Assembly: GCF_000244915.1 (NCBI RefSeq)
Contig: NZ_CM001442.1
Coordinates: forward strand, 1,364,001 to 1,428,000
Length of the DNA: 64,000 nt
Origin: Bradyrhizobium sp. WSM471
GTDB lineage: Bacteria; Pseudomonadota; Alphaproteobacteria; Rhizobiales; Xanthobacteraceae
Direction of reading: 5' to 3'
This document shows positions 21,132 to 30,451 of this stretch, one piece after another. The notes beneath the pieces were generated by a model. That model did no database searches. It was not told the origin of the DNA and was given only the letters and a program-made list of their open reading frames with translations. Every line of letters begins with the position of its first letter. The first letter of the stretch is position 1. Made by a program: the position numbers and the translations under genes.

Positions 21132-22475
21132 CTACTCCGCCGTCTGCTCCCGCAACTCCGCAACATCCTTCGCCGTCAGCTTCGAGCCCTTCGTCCCGAA
21201 CCTTGCCGTGACGTAATTCGCCACCGCCGCGATCTCGTCATCGCTATAGGCGTTGCCGAACGCCGGCATCGAGAGCGCTCCGTCGGGCGTGTGGCGCTTG
21301 GTGCCTGACAGCACGATCTGCGCGACGTTGGTGGCGGCGGGGTCGTTGACGGCCCAGGTGCCGGTCAGCGTCGCCATCGGCGAGACCGGGCTCTCGCCGC
21401 TCCAGCCATGGCAACTGGCGCAAGCGCTGGCGAACATATTCTTGCCGCGCGCGTCCGCCGTAACACCGTCCTTGTGCGAGGCGGGCGCAACGGGCGCGGT
21501 GGTTGCGGGCAGGTCGGGCGAGGGCTGCGGCGGCACGCTGCGCAAATAAGCGACGATGCTGCTTATGTCCTCAGGCGCGAACTGGCTGAAGCTGTGGTCG
21601 ACCGCTTCACCCATCGGACCCGACGCCGAGCCGTGGCCCGGCGCATGGCCGAGCGACAGATAGGAGACCAGGTCCTCGTCGCGCCAGCTGCCGAGGCCGG
21701 TGGCCTTGTCGGAGGAGATGTTGAAGGCGCGCCAGCCGGCCGTGATGGCACCTGCGAATTTCTTGCGGTTGTCCAGCGCGAAGCCGAGATTGCGCGGCGT
21801 GTGGCATTCGCCGCAATGCGCCAGCGCCTCCGCGAGATAGGCGCCGCGATTCCACTCCGGGCTCTTCGACGTATCCGGCGCAAAGCGCGTGTCGGGATTG
21901 AACACGGCCGACCAGACAATCATCGCCCAGCGCTGGTTGAACGGGAACGACAGCGTGTTCTCCGGCGGCTTCGCGCGCACCGCAGGCAGGCTGAACAGAT
22001 AGGCCTTCACCGCCAGCACGTCCTCGTCCGTCATATAGGTGTAGGACGTGTACGGCATCGCCGGATAAAGCCGGGCGCCGTCATGGCGCTTGCCGCGCTG
22101 GACGGCGTTGAGGAAATCCTGGTCGCTGTAATTGCCGATGCCGGTGTCCTTGTCCGGCGTGATGTTGGTGGAATACAGCGTGCCGAACGGCAGCTTGAAG
22201 CCGAGCCCGCCCGAATAGTCCTTTTCGCCGGGCTTGGTGTGGCAGACCATGCAGTCGGCCGCCTTCGCGAGGTATTCGCCGCGTTCAACCAGGCTCGCCT
22301 TCTCCAGCCTGGCCGGCACGCCGGTCGGCTTGCCGGCGCGGTAATCCGCCAGCGCCACCTTGGGGCCGCCGGCGAAGTCGAGCGGGCCGGGCCCGCGGAT
22401 GATCCAGACGCCGAGCGCCACCACGACGATGGCGATCACTACGATGCCAGTGAAGATACGCATCTTGCCGCTCAT
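21132..22475 (-). CDS. Membrane-anchored triheme cytochrome c
   Basis: 447 residues. One N-terminal transmembrane segment (about residues 6-26) anchors a periplasmic part with three heme-binding CxxCH sites at 75-79 (CMVCH), 221-225 (CGECH) and 352-356 (CASCH). This is the layout of the cytochrome subunit of periplasmic alcohol/aldehyde dehydrogenases. Its ATG overlaps the stop of the molybdenum subunit (ATGA), so it is the electron acceptor of that enzyme and passes electrons to the respiratory chain. Confidence 0.92.
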   Translation of the reverse strand: MSGKMRIFTGIVVIAIVVVALGVWIIRGPGPLDFAGGPKVALADYRAGKPTGVPARLEKASLVERGEYLAKAADCMVCHTKPGEKDYSGGLGFKLPFGTLYSTNITPDKDTGIGNYSDQDFLNAVQRGKRHDGARLYPAMPYTSYTYMTDEDVLAVKAYLFSLPAVRAKPPENTLSFPFNQRWAMIVWSAVFNPDTRFAPDTSKSPEWNRGAYLAEALAHCGECHTPRNLGFALDNRKKFAGAITAGWRAFNISSDKATGLGSWRDEDLVSYLSLGHAPGHGSASGPMGEAVDHSFSQFAPEDISSIVAYLRSVPPQPSPDLPATTAPVAPASHKDGVTADARGKNMFASACASCHGWSGESPVSPMATLTGTWAVNDPAATNVAQIVLSGTKRHTPDGALSMPAFGNAYSDDEIAAVANYVTARFGTKGSKLTAKDVAELREQTAE

Positions 22476-24649
22476 GCCTTTTTCCCCGCAGCCAGCAGTT
22501 TCCGATCGATCGGCAGGCGCCGTAGCGCCACGCCGGTTGCCGCGTAGATGGCGTTGCGCAGCGCCGGCGGTCCGGCATTGACGCCGGCCTCACCGATGCC
22601 GCCGGGCGCCTCGCCGCTCTTGACGACGACGACCTCGATCTTCGGCATCTCGTTGATGCGCATCATGCGGTAGTCGTGGAAGTTAGACTGCTGCACGCGG
22701 CCCTTCTCGATGGTGATCTCGCCATAGAGCGCTGCGGTGAGGCCGAACACCAGGCCGCCCTCGATCTGCGCTTTCACCGTATCGGGGTTGACCGCAATGC
22801 CGGTGTCGACGGCTGAGGTGATGCGGCGGAGCACGATCTCGCCGATATCGTCGATCTCCGCTTCCACCACGGTGGCGAGGAAGCTCGCAAACGACGGCTG
22901 CACGCAGACGCCGCGGGCGACCCGTGGTGGCAATGCCTGGCCCCAGCCGGACTTCTCGGCCGCGAGATTGAGCACCGCGAGCATGCGCGGATTCTTGGTC
23001 AGCATGGAGCGGCGGAATTCGACCGGGTCCTTGCCGGCCTTGCGCGCCAGCTCGTCCATCGCGCATTCGACCGCGAACACGTTGTTGTTCGGACCGACAC
23101 CGCGCCAGAAGCCGGTGGGCACCGCCGGCGGTTCGGCGCGGACATATTCGACGTGGAAGTTGGCGAAGTCGTAGGGCGCATCCACGGCGGCATCGACCGC
23201 ATCGATGTCGATACCCTTCTGGAATGCCGGCGGCAGCCAGCGCGCAATCACCGCCGAGCCGGCGACCTTGTATTTCCAGGCCGCCACCTTGCCGTCGACC
23301 AGCGACGCCGTGATTTGGTCGCGATAGACCGGCCGATAGACGTCGTGCTGGATGTCCTCCTCGCGCGTCCATATCACCTTGACGGGATAGTCGACCTGTT
23401 TTGCGATTTTCACGGCGGCCACCACCATGTCCGGCTCGAGCTTGCGGCCGAAGCCGCCGCCGAGCAGATGCTGGTTGACGATCACCTTGTCGACCGGGAG
23501 GCCCGCGGCTTTCGCCGCCTCCGACTGCACGCGCGTCATGATCTGCGTGCCGGTCCAGATCTCGCAGGCGTCCGGCCTGACGTGAACGGTGGCATTGATC
23601 GGCTCCATCGAGGCATGCGCCAGGAACGGCAGTTCGAAGCTCGCCTCGAACCTGTCGCCGCTGGCGAGCCCCTTGGCGATGTCCCCGACCGATTTCGCGA
23701 CCACGCCGTCCTTCGCGCTGGCGGCGCGCAGATGCTGCCAGATGTCCTCCGTGCTGAGCTTCGCGTTCGGTCCCTCGTTCCACTCGATCTCGAGCGCATC
23801 GAGGCCTTTCTTCGCGGCCCACATGTGGTCGCCGATCACGGCGACCGTGTCCTCGAGCACCACGATTTTGCGCACCCCCGGGATTTTCACCGCCGCGCTG
23901 TCGTCGACCTTGCCGACCTTGCCGCCGAAGACCGGGCAATTGGCAATCGCGGCGATCTTCATGCCGGGCAGGATCGCGTCGATGCCGTAGACGGCCTTGC
24001 CGTTGACCTTGTCCGGCGTATCGAGCCGCTTCAGCGGTTGGCCGATGATCACGAAATCCTTGGGGTCCTTGACCGGGACGTCCTTCGGTGGCGTCTGGCC
24101 CTGTGCGGCCAGTGCCAGTTCGCCATAGCCGAGCTTGCGGCCGCTTGCGGCATGCACGACTTCGCCTTTCGACGTCGTGCAGCTTGCAGGCTCGACCTGC
24201 CATTGCGCCGCTGCGGCCTGCACCAGCATCGCCCGCGCACTGGCGCCGGCAGTGCGCAGAGGCTTCCACCACGCACGGACCGAGGTGGAACCACCGGTCG
24301 CTTGCAGGCCGAAGGCGGGATTGGCGTAGAGCTGGTCGTTGGGAGGCGCGTGCAGCACCGCAACCTTCGTCCAATCGGCATCGAGCTCTTCGGCGAGGAT
24401 CATCGCAATCGAGGTGTAGATCCCCTGGCCCATCTCGACCTGCGGCATGATCAGGACGGTGCGGCCGGTGTCTTCGATCCGGATGAAGGCGTTCGGCGCG
24501 AACTTGCCGTCGGTGGTGTCCTTCGGCTGCTCCGGCTCGTTGACGGCGGCGCGCAGCGGCAGGTGGAAGGCAAGCAGAAAGCCGGTGGCGAGACCGCCAG
24601 TTAGCAGCGAGCGGCGGGAAACCGCGGGAACAGTCTTTTCAGTGATCAT
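22472..24649 (-). CDS. Molybdopterin-binding subunit of a periplasmic xanthine-dehydrogenase-type oxidoreductase (IorB-like)
   Basis: 725 residues from the ATG at 24649; a GTG at 24661 would add four residues. The N-terminus is a Tat signal (SRRSLLTGGLATGFLLAFHL), so the folded cofactor-loaded enzyme is exported. The rest is the two-part molybdenum domain of the isoquinoline 1-oxidoreductase beta type, with GGGFGRK and PTGFWRGVGPNNN cofactor-contact regions and a C-terminal GEAPGGIGEAGVN with the catalytic Glu. It oxidises an aldehyde or N-heterocycle; the substrate is unknown. It is the middle gene of FeS-Mo-cytochrome. Confidence 0.92.
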   Translation of the reverse strand: MITEKTVPAVSRRSLLTGGLATGFLLAFHLPLRAAVNEPEQPKDTTDGKFAPNAFIRIEDTGRTVLIMPQVEMGQGIYTSIAMILAEELDADWTKVAVLHAPPNDQLYANPAFGLQATGGSTSVRAWWKPLRTAGASARAMLVQAAAAQWQVEPASCTTSKGEVVHAASGRKLGYGELALAAQGQTPPKDVPVKDPKDFVIIGQPLKRLDTPDKVNGKAVYGIDAILPGMKIAAIANCPVFGGKVGKVDDSAAVKIPGVRKIVVLEDTVAVIGDHMWAAKKGLDALEIEWNEGPNAKLSTEDIWQHLRAASAKDGVVAKSVGDIAKGLASGDRFEASFELPFLAHASMEPINATVHVRPDACEIWTGTQIMTRVQSEAAKAAGLPVDKVIVNQHLLGGGFGRKLEPDMVVAAVKIAKQVDYPVKVIWTREEDIQHDVYRPVYRDQITASLVDGKVAAWKYKVAGSAVIARWLPPAFQKGIDIDAVDAAVDAPYDFANFHVEYVRAEPPAVPTGFWRGVGPNNNVFAVECAMDELARKAGKDPVEFRRSMLTKNPRMLAVLNLAAEKSGWGQALPPRVARGVCVQPSFASFLATVVEAEIDDIGEIVLRRITSAVDTGIAVNPDTVKAQIEGGLVFGLTAALYGEITIEKGRVQQSNFHDYRMMRINEMPKIEVVVVKSGEAPGGIGEAGVNAGPPALRNAIYAATGVALRRLPIDRKLLAAGKKA

Positions 24650-24657
24650 GGCGAACC

Positions 24658-25122
24658 TCACGACGGCCGGCCGGAGGCGGCCTGCTTGATGGCCTCGCGG
24701 ATGCGCACATAGGTGCCGCAGCGGCAGATGTTGCCGGCCATCGCCGCGTCGATGTCGGAATCGTCAGGGCTGGGCGTTGCCGCCAGCAGTGCCGCGGCCG
24801 CCATGATCTGGCCGGACTGGCAGTAACCGCACTGGATCACTTCGGCATCGAGCCAGGCCTTCTGCACTTTTGCGCCGGCCGGTGTGCTGCCGACATGCTC
24901 GATCGTGGTGATGGCGCGGTTCGCGACCGCGCTGACCGGCAAGACGCAGGAGCGCACTGCCTTGCCATCGACGTGCACGGTGCAGGCGCCGCACTGTGCG
25001 ATGCCGCAGCCGAACTTGGTGCCGGTCATCCCGAGGACGTCGCGCAGGACCCACAGCAGCGGCATGTCAGGTGGCGCGTCGAACGATTTCGTTTCGCCGT
25101 TGATGGTGAGAACAGTTGCCAT
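24658..25122 (-). CDS. 2Fe-2S subunit of the molybdenum oxidoreductase (IorA-like)
   Basis: 154 residues from the ATG at 25122, which has AAGGGG six bases before it; a Met two codons earlier is too close to that site. Two [2Fe-2S] clusters are predicted: the plant-ferredoxin-like [17 protein letters not shown]...C and the C-terminal CGYCQSGQ...NICRCGTY. It carries electrons from the molybdenum site to the cytochrome. It lacks a signal peptide and is expected to be exported together with the Tat-tagged large subunit. Confidence 0.93.
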   Translation of the reverse strand: MATVLTINGETKSFDAPPDMPLLWVLRDVLGMTGTKFGCGIAQCGACTVHVDGKAVRSCVLPVSAVANRAITTIEHVGSTPAGAKVQKAWLDAEVIQCGYCQSGQIMAAAALLAATPSPDDSDIDAAMAGNICRCGTYVRIREAIKQAASGRPS

Positions 25123-25798
25123 ATGCATCCCCTTGCTCGCTCGATCGCTTACGGCGATCTAGTCAGCGAATTCGCGCGCACAATAATCATATCGATGCGA
25201 AACGATGAAGCGTCGACATGTCCGGCAATGCATTTTTGCGCAGCGAGCGCGTCAGGCCATGACGTTCACGAATTTGTGCGGCGATCGCTGCAGTGATTTT
25301 AGGCTAATTGATATGATAAGCGTCATTTTCTGACGCTTTTTCTTCGTGCGCGTCATTGATCGCCGCAGATGATCGTGCGAATGCGCAAAATCATGCGATG
25401 ACGAAAGTCGTGCGATTGTGGAAGTCGATCGACGGCGCGGATTATCGCATATGAGCTCGGCTGACCCTGAGCGAGCGCCTCGTCCTTCGAGACGCCCGCT
25501 TCGCGGTCTCCTCAGGATGAGGCTGACTGGCAACTGTGCCTGTCGAAATTGCTGCCACGTGCTCCGTCCTCATCCTGAGGGCCCGCCGGAGGCGGGCGTC
25601 TCGAAGGATGGCCGCAGGGGAGATTCGCAAATTGGGTAAGAACGTTGGCGCCGGCAGCGGTCGCTGCAATGTCTTGGCCTGATCCCGCGGCGCGCGCATC
25701 CACACCTCGCGCTCTTCGGCGGTTGTCAGGATCACCGACATAGCCTTTGGAGGGGATCGGCTCAACCACGGCGTTCGGCCCGCGGGCGCCGTCTTGGA
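25123..25798. repeat. Intergenic region with a large inverted repeat (about 25,466-25,615)
   Basis: No gene is seen in 676 bp. The arm CGTCCTTCGAGACGCCCGC at about 25,470-25,488 with GCGGTCTCCTCAGGATGAGG is matched in reverse by CCTCATCCTGAGGGCCCGCC followed by GGAGGCGGGCGTCTCGAAGG ending near 25,609. I recognise this composition as a common Bradyrhizobium dispersed repeat. The remaining part (25,123-25,440) is relatively A/T-rich and should contain the promoter of the molybdenum oxidoreductase operon. Confidence 0.75.
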
Positions 25799-27784
25799 TC
25801 ACCCGGCAAAGGGAAGCCTGATCGTGAACGAGGCACCGCCGTGCTCCCGATTGCTCGCTGATATGGACCCGTTGTGCGCTTCGATAATGGTGCGCGCAAT
25901 GGACAAGCCCATGCCCATGCCTTCGGCTTTGCTGGTGTAAAACGGCTCGAAAACCTGTTTCAATTTGTCTTCTGGAATGCCGGGCCCGCGATCTGATACG
26001 GATAGCTCGGCAAATTGATCGGCGCGCGCAGTCCGGATGGTGATAGTGCGGCTTTCGTGAGGCGTGTCCTTCATAGCCTCGACCCCGTTCAGCACAAGGT
26101 TCAAAATGACTTGTTGAAGCTGAATGCGGTCGCCGAGGATCGGTAGAGCCTCCGCCGTGATCACGTTGGCCATTTCGAATTTTCGGCTGACGGTCAGCGC
26201 CGAAAGAAACCTGATCGTCTCTTGCACAATTTCATTGAGGTCCAATCGCTTCAATTCGAACGGCGCCTTTTTGAGGAGGCTGCGCATCCTGCGAATGACC
26301 TCGGTGGCACGCCGGTCATCCTGCAAAATGTCGTTCACAATTTCCCTGAGCTCGACAACATCAGAAAGCGCGGCGATATCGGAACGCTGCGATTGCAGGA
26401 TCGCGGCTGCGGTTTCGGCGTTCGTCAGAATAGACCCAAGCGGCTGGTTGATCTCGTGAGCAATCGAGGCGGTCAGTTCGCCAGCGGTCGCGAAGCGATT
26501 GACGTGGGCCAGTTCAGTCATGCGCTGCCGCGACTGTACTTCGGCGAATTGACGACGACGATGCTCAAATAGCAAAAGTGCGATCAGTCCCGCTTGCGCG
26601 AGGACAAGCGCGATAGTGAACGTGATTTGCCACCAATATCGCTCCCACAAATTGGGCTCCCGGAAGTAAACCGTGCTGTCAGGCGGCAGTCTGCTTTGGG
26701 AAATTCCCCAGCGCTGCAGTTGTCGCCAGTCAAACATAGGCGCGGCCAGCTGGACAAAACTCGGCTTGATGTCGGCAACGTTTTCGCCGTTGAGGATGCG
26801 AAGCGCGACTTCCGCCGCCTGCTTGCTTTGTCTGGCGACGACCTGCATTGGTCCACCGACGATGCCCTCTCCGAAAAAACTTTCGTCGTGAAAAAAGATG
26901 GGTGCATTGGCTACGCTGTAAAATCGGGTAAACGCAGTGTTACCCTCATGCGCCACTCCCGCCGCATCGACATTCAAACCAATCCAGAAAATCGCACTGT
27001 GCGGCGGAAGGTTGGCCGCATCCTTGAGCATGTCTTCGAAGGAAAGTTCATTGTACCATCGAAACTGGACACGATCCGTGAACCGCGCGGTGGACTTGGC
27101 GACCTCGTTACGCCACCAGGTTTCGCTCGGCGAAGCACCGACTACGATGGCAATCGTAGTTGTTTGAGGTAGGACCTGCAGGATATTTTCAAAGAAAACA
27201 GGATCGTCGTTCGTGATTGCCACGACGGTGTCGTACTTGGTCAATTTATCGAAGTCCACGCGGCGTCGCTCTACCAGAGTGTACAGCATCGGCGTAGTTG
27301 CAAAGAGGTCCTTGCGGTGCGCCTGCACGAAATTGGCAGCAGGCGCACCGATCGCGACGATCAGGTCGGGCGGCTGGTCTATATTGAGGGAACGAAGATA
27401 CTCGACAAAAGGGGCGTCTGACTTGTCGCTGCTTCGCCGGGCATTCAGCAGCGACTGGTCTTGAAATTCAATGGATGCCCGTCGGCTCAGCTCGGCGCGA
27501 AGGGCTTCCGAATAATCGGTCCAAGGCCTGAACCTGAGACCGAATGAATGCAGCATCAATACTCGCTTTGGCTGTGGATCGGCTGCCGGACTTTGGCCTG
27601 TCGTCGCGATCAACAATGCGATGGTCATCGCCGCGGTGAAGCTCCGCACCCGACAGGTTCGCCATGAGCGAGGCAGCCAGAAAAGCATCGCAGCCCGAGC
27701 CCCGATCCAAGTGGAGTACCGTATCCGCTCGATTAGATTATCAACAAGCGGAGACAAGGGGAAACTCCGGGGCAATTCTGACAC
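25799..27784 (-). CDS. Sensor histidine kinase with periplasmic ABC-substrate-binding-like domain
   Basis: 661 residues. A signal or first membrane segment lies at about 43-68; the start may be internal, for example Met33. Residues 70-370 resemble the ABC_sub_bind (PF04392) sensor fold, followed by a transmembrane segment at 384-407. The kinase core is complete: phospho-acceptor His443 in SIAHEINQPLG, N box LNLVLNGVEA (561-570), G box DRGPGIP and the second G box GMGMGLSIA. It senses a small ligand in the periplasm and should phosphorylate a response regulator, but none is adjacent. Convergent genes flank it. Confidence 0.9.
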   Translation of the reverse strand: MSELPRSFPLSPLVDNLIERIRYSTWIGARAAMLFWLPRSWRTCRVRSFTAAMTIALLIATTGQSPAADPQPKRVLMLHSFGLRFRPWTDYSEALRAELSRRASIEFQDQSLLNARRSSDKSDAPFVEYLRSLNIDQPPDLIVAIGAPAANFVQAHRKDLFATTPMLYTLVERRRVDFDKLTKYDTVVAITNDDPVFFENILQVLPQTTTIAIVVGASPSETWWRNEVAKSTARFTDRVQFRWYNELSFEDMLKDAANLPPHSAIFWIGLNVDAAGVAHEGNTAFTRFYSVANAPIFFHDESFFGEGIVGGPMQVVARQSKQAAEVALRILNGENVADIKPSFVQLAAPMFDWRQLQRWGISQSRLPPDSTVYFREPNLWERYWWQITFTIALVLAQAGLIALLLFEHRRRQFAEVQSRQRMTELAHVNRFATAGELTASIAHEINQPLGSILTNAETAAAILQSQRSDIAALSDVVELREIVNDILQDDRRATEVIRRMRSLLKKAPFELKRLDLNEIVQETIRFLSALTVSRKFEMANVITAEALPILGDRIQLQQVILNLVLNGVEAMKDTPHESRTITIRTARADQFAELSVSDRGPGIPEDKLKQVFEPFYTSKAEGMGMGLSIARTIIEAHNGSISASNREHGGASFTIRLPFAG

Positions 27785-27967
27785 AAGCAGGTCCGCAAGA
27801 GTTCATAGCGGGGCGTCGCGCGGTCCCGCGATAGGCCACGTCGCCAAGAGTACCTGCAGATCGTACCTGCAGACCGATGGCGCTGGGTCGCCATCGTCGG
27901 ACGGTCACCGCCAGCGCTTGCTTGCGCGCACAGAGGGCCAAGCCGCGCTATCGCGCGTCGCTACGGA

Positions 27968-28288
27968 TCAATAGGCGCAAATATAGTTTCCGTAATAATC
28001 GTAGCAACTGCGGCGGTACGCAGCAGCGCCAACGGCAGCCGCGCCGACCGCTGCCGCTCCCACACCGTAGCCGCGATAGCCATAGCCGCGATAGCCGCCC
28101 CGATAACCTGCGCCGCGCACTGCAACAGCGCCGCCGCCCCGCGGTCCTCGAACTGCGACCGCACCGCCGCGGTAACCGCCGCCACCCCGATAGGCACCTC
28201 CGCCGCGCCGAGCCTCGGCATCATCGGGGGTCAAGCAGACGATGAGCAAAACGAAAGCGGCAAGAGGAGCGAGAATATAGCGGAGCAT
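27968..28288 (-). CDS. Small exported Gly/Tyr/Arg-rich protein
   Basis: 106 residues from the ATG at 28288, which has GGAAGGG ahead; an upstream ATG at 28312 lacks a site. Signal peptide (MLRYILAPLAAFVLLIVCL, cleavage near AEA-RRGGG). The mature part is low complexity: RGGG, YRGG and YRGYG units, then an alternating VGAAAVGAAA stretch and a C-terminal RRSCYDYYGNYICAY with two Cys that could form a disulfide. Similar small glycine-rich exported proteins occur in many Bradyrhizobium genomes; function unknown. Confidence 0.75.
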   Translation of the reverse strand: MLRYILAPLAAFVLLIVCLTPDDAEARRGGGAYRGGGGYRGGAVAVRGPRGGGAVAVRGAGYRGGYRGYGYRGYGVGAAAVGAAAVGAAAYRRSCYDYYGNYICAY

Positions 28289-28465
28289 GATGGAACCCTT
28301 CCATGAATTCATTGAGCCCCGCTCGCGAGATTGCGGCTCACTCCGCGCGTGAGGTTGATGTAGATCAATCGAACCCGCGCACTGCGACGCCTACGCTGTG
28401 TTCGGCCGCACCTGAGGCGGCTTCCGTCACTTTCGGTGACGCAAGTGCGAAAAGGGAGGTCCGCC

Positions 28466-28729
28466 ATGCATTCGAGAAAGCTTCTTTCGATCAGGTCAGC
28501 GACTGTTGCCGGGATTGCTGCTAGCGCCCTGTTGGGCCTTGCAGGTCTCACGCTAACTCCAGGCCCAGCCAATGCGGTCGTGTATTGCCAGTACACTGCT
28601 TACCCGGTGGGCTGCGTTGCCCGGGCAGGCGTCGTGCTCAGGCCGCGCCCGGTGGCGCGCGCCGCAGTGCGTCATAACGCCGGTGGCAATGCGAATGGTG
28701 GCGTCAATCGCGTCGGAGCCAGGCGGTAA
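28466..28729 (+). CDS. Small exported protein, unknown function
   Basis: 87 residues from the ATG at 28466 with a strong AAGGGAGG site. A signal peptide runs to about residue 37 (GLTLTPGPANA-VVYC). The mature peptide is about 50 residues with two Cys (VYCQYTAYPVGCVAR) likely in a disulfide, then an Arg/Pro and Asn/Gly-rich tail. It is divergent from the Gly/Tyr-rich exported protein. I do not recognise a named family. Confidence 0.75.
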   Translation: MHSRKLLSIRSATVAGIAASALLGLAGLTLTPGPANAVVYCQYTAYPVGCVARAGVVLRPRPVARAAVRHNAGGNANGGVNRVGARR

Positions 28730-28837
28730 AGGCCGATTTCGCAAGCCAGGAGGAAGCCGTCATCGTTTCGTCCCGGTGGCGGTTTTTCTTTGTCTGGCGA
28801 GGATAGGCCATTGGTACCGCCGGGGCGGCATTAGGGC

Positions 28838-29086
28838 ATGAAACACACTTGGTACGTCACTTTTGAAGTGCCGCCGGACGGCACACTGTCAAGACGGCGA
28901 CATCCGCGCCTGACCAACACGTTTGAAACCGAAGCGGCAGCCAAGGATTTTGCGCGAACCAAATTCAACGACGGACTGATCGTCACTGCAGGGACCATCA
29001 TCCCTCACTTTCCGAGAGTGTCGATCCCATCGACCGAAATCCCAACGTGGCTTGAAGCACCGAGCCAAGTTGATCCAGATCAATAA
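28838..29086 (+). CDS. Conserved small hypothetical protein
   Basis: 82 residues, cytoplasmic, no signal. Starts MKHTWYVTFEVPPDG after an AGGG site. The middle part (TNTFETEAAAKDFARTKF) resembles small alpha/beta proteins common in Bradyrhizobium. It lies between two exported small proteins on the same strand. No function can be proposed. Confidence 0.7.
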   Translation: MKHTWYVTFEVPPDGTLSRRRHPRLTNTFETEAAAKDFARTKFNDGLIVTAGTIIPHFPRVSIPSTEIPTWLEAPSQVDPDQ

Positions 29087-29142
29087 GGAGGCCACCGACG
29101 CTGGTGACATCCTCTGAGGGGGCAGCAACCGGGAGCCTGAAC

Positions 29143-29490
29143 ATGAATGAACGTTCGGAGCCGAAACAGGTCTGTCGTCGCAACGCACTAACCTTCCTTG
29201 GATACGCAGGAGTGTTTGGGCTTTTGGCTTCGTCCGCAATTTTTGCGGCCTCAGAGGCTGTTGCTCAAACCACCGCGCCAGCCGCCGCGCCTACCACGCC
29301 GCCAGCGGACGTGCCGAAGTCAGGCACAGAACGCCGACAGGAGCGGCGCAGCGGGCGAACCGAGCGGCGACAGGAACGCCGCACGGGACGCACAGAGCGG
29401 CGCCAAGAGAGGCGTACAGGACGCGACGAGCGACGGGACGCTCGCGACGGCACCCCGGCCGCCACGACGACCACAGAGCAGAAAAAGTAG
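29143..29490 (+). CDS. Exported Arg/Glu-rich repeat protein with Tat-like signal
   Basis: 115 residues from the ATG at 29143 (site GGGAGC). The N-terminus has CRRNALTFLGYAGVFGLL, a twin-arginine-like motif and hydrophobic core, cleavage near AVAQ-TTA. After an Ala/Pro/Thr linker come three and a half copies of an 11-residue unit, TERRQERRTGR, with strong alternation of acid and base residues, then a short Thr/Lys tail. The unit is likely helical and very hydrophilic. Function unknown; an envelope or nucleic-acid-like polyion contact are possibilities only. Confidence 0.75.
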   Translation: MNERSEPKQVCRRNALTFLGYAGVFGLLASSAIFAASEAVAQTTAPAAAPTTPPADVPKSGTERRQERRSGRTERRQERRTGRTERRQERRTGRDERRDARDGTPAATTTTEQKK

Positions 29491-29516
29491 GCCGTTCATC
29501 GGGCAAAGCACAGCGA

Positions 29517-29541
29517 CCGGGCCGCCTCAACGGAGGCCCGG
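29517..29541 (+). terminator. GC hairpin after the Arg-repeat gene
   Basis: A perfect 7-bp stem CCGGGCC / GGCCCGG encloses an 11-nt loop, 27 bp after the stop codon. No T-run follows, so intrinsic termination is uncertain. Confidence 0.4.
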
Positions 29542-29620
29542 AAGGCCCTACAGCGCGCCGCCAGCGCCGGGCTACCAGACAGCTGCCGAGCCCCTATCGT
29601 ATCCAGCCTGAAGAACGACC

Positions 29621-29764
29621 TTAATTCATCCTGCGCCGGAGCTTCTCAACGAGGGCGCGCAGGTCGTCAATGTGTTCGGCAAGTAGCTGCCGCGCCTGCT
29701 CTATACGTGATTGTTTCCGCTCCGGCGCGTCGTTGCCCGCAGGGCGTTCGTCAGGATCGTCCAT
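29621..29764 (-). CDS. Small hypothetical protein, 47 residues
   Basis: A short frame MDDPDERPAGNDAPERKQSR followed by a helix-forming part IEQARQLLAEHIDDLRALVE and a basic end. AGAGGA lies immediately before the ATG, which is closer than usual for a ribosome site. The amphipathic pattern with regular Leu/Ile spacing supports a real helical peptide, but evidence is only composition. Confidence 0.45.
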   Translation of the reverse strand: MDDPDERPAGNDAPERKQSRIEQARQLLAEHIDDLRALVEKLRRRMN

Positions 29765-29822
29765 TCCTCTTAGTACGCGGCGTACCGGGAAAAGGTTTTA
29801 TCAAAATGGACAACAGCGTGCC

Positions 29823-30176
29823 CTAAATAGAGGCGCTGCGATCTGCCTTATCCGCAGCCTCCAGTATCGCAAGCTGGCTCGCGAGGCCGGTAAAACTGCG
29901 GGATATATTCTTCAAGACGTTCAGTGTTCGCTCGGGTGTGCCGGGTTCAGCGGCCCTGCATCTGAACGCAGCGGCGAATTCCCGGCAAGCTGCGGCCGTG
30001 GGCATCGCAGCAGGTCCGGTGCCGCTGATTGCTGGTCGACGCAGAAGTTCTTCAGATGCGGCCATCTGTGCGCGTGAGCGTTTTATCTGCTGCTGCACGG
30101 CGCCCGTTGCGTGCGGATGCTCGTCAAGTGTGCTGCGGTGGCTTTCTTCGAGGTCCTTGCCGGGGCAATAGCGCAT
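29823..30176 (-). CDS. Hypothetical protein
   Basis: 117 residues from the ATG at 30176 (MRYCPGKDLEES), with AGAGGCGAAG about 8 bp before it. No signal or membrane segment. The middle has RSRAQMAASEELLRRP and the end is helix-like (SFTGLASQLAILEAADKAD). I do not recognise a family. Codon usage looks ordinary for the region. It could be a real small gene or chance. Confidence 0.45.
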   Translation of the reverse strand: MRYCPGKDLEESHRSTLDEHPHATGAVQQQIKRSRAQMAASEELLRRPAISGTGPAAMPTAAACREFAAAFRCRAAEPGTPERTLNVLKNISRSFTGLASQLAILEAADKADRSASI

Positions 30177-30197
30177 GGCTGTTCTTCGCCTCTGCAC

Positions 30198-30451
30198 GCA
30201 TTGTATGAAACGTAAATAGTTTCACGCCTCATGGCCCTCTGCAAGGAGGGTGCGGATTTCGGAATAATAGCACTCTACGCCTGTTTTGCCCGACGGCGCA
30301 ATGGCCTCAACAGGCACCTACTGGATCGACGGATTCATCAGGCGCTTAAGTCCTTGATTCTGCTCGCCCCGGCTACTGTGCATGGGGTTGTTTTCGAGGT
30401 TTTGATTCAAGGACGCCATGCGCCGCCGCCGTAAGCGCGTCGCGACGACCG
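30198..30451. other. Gap with no convincing gene
   Basis: About 250 bp. A 67-codon frame on the plus strand has no ribosome site and no recognisable motif; I see no repeat or RNA. Confidence 0.4.
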
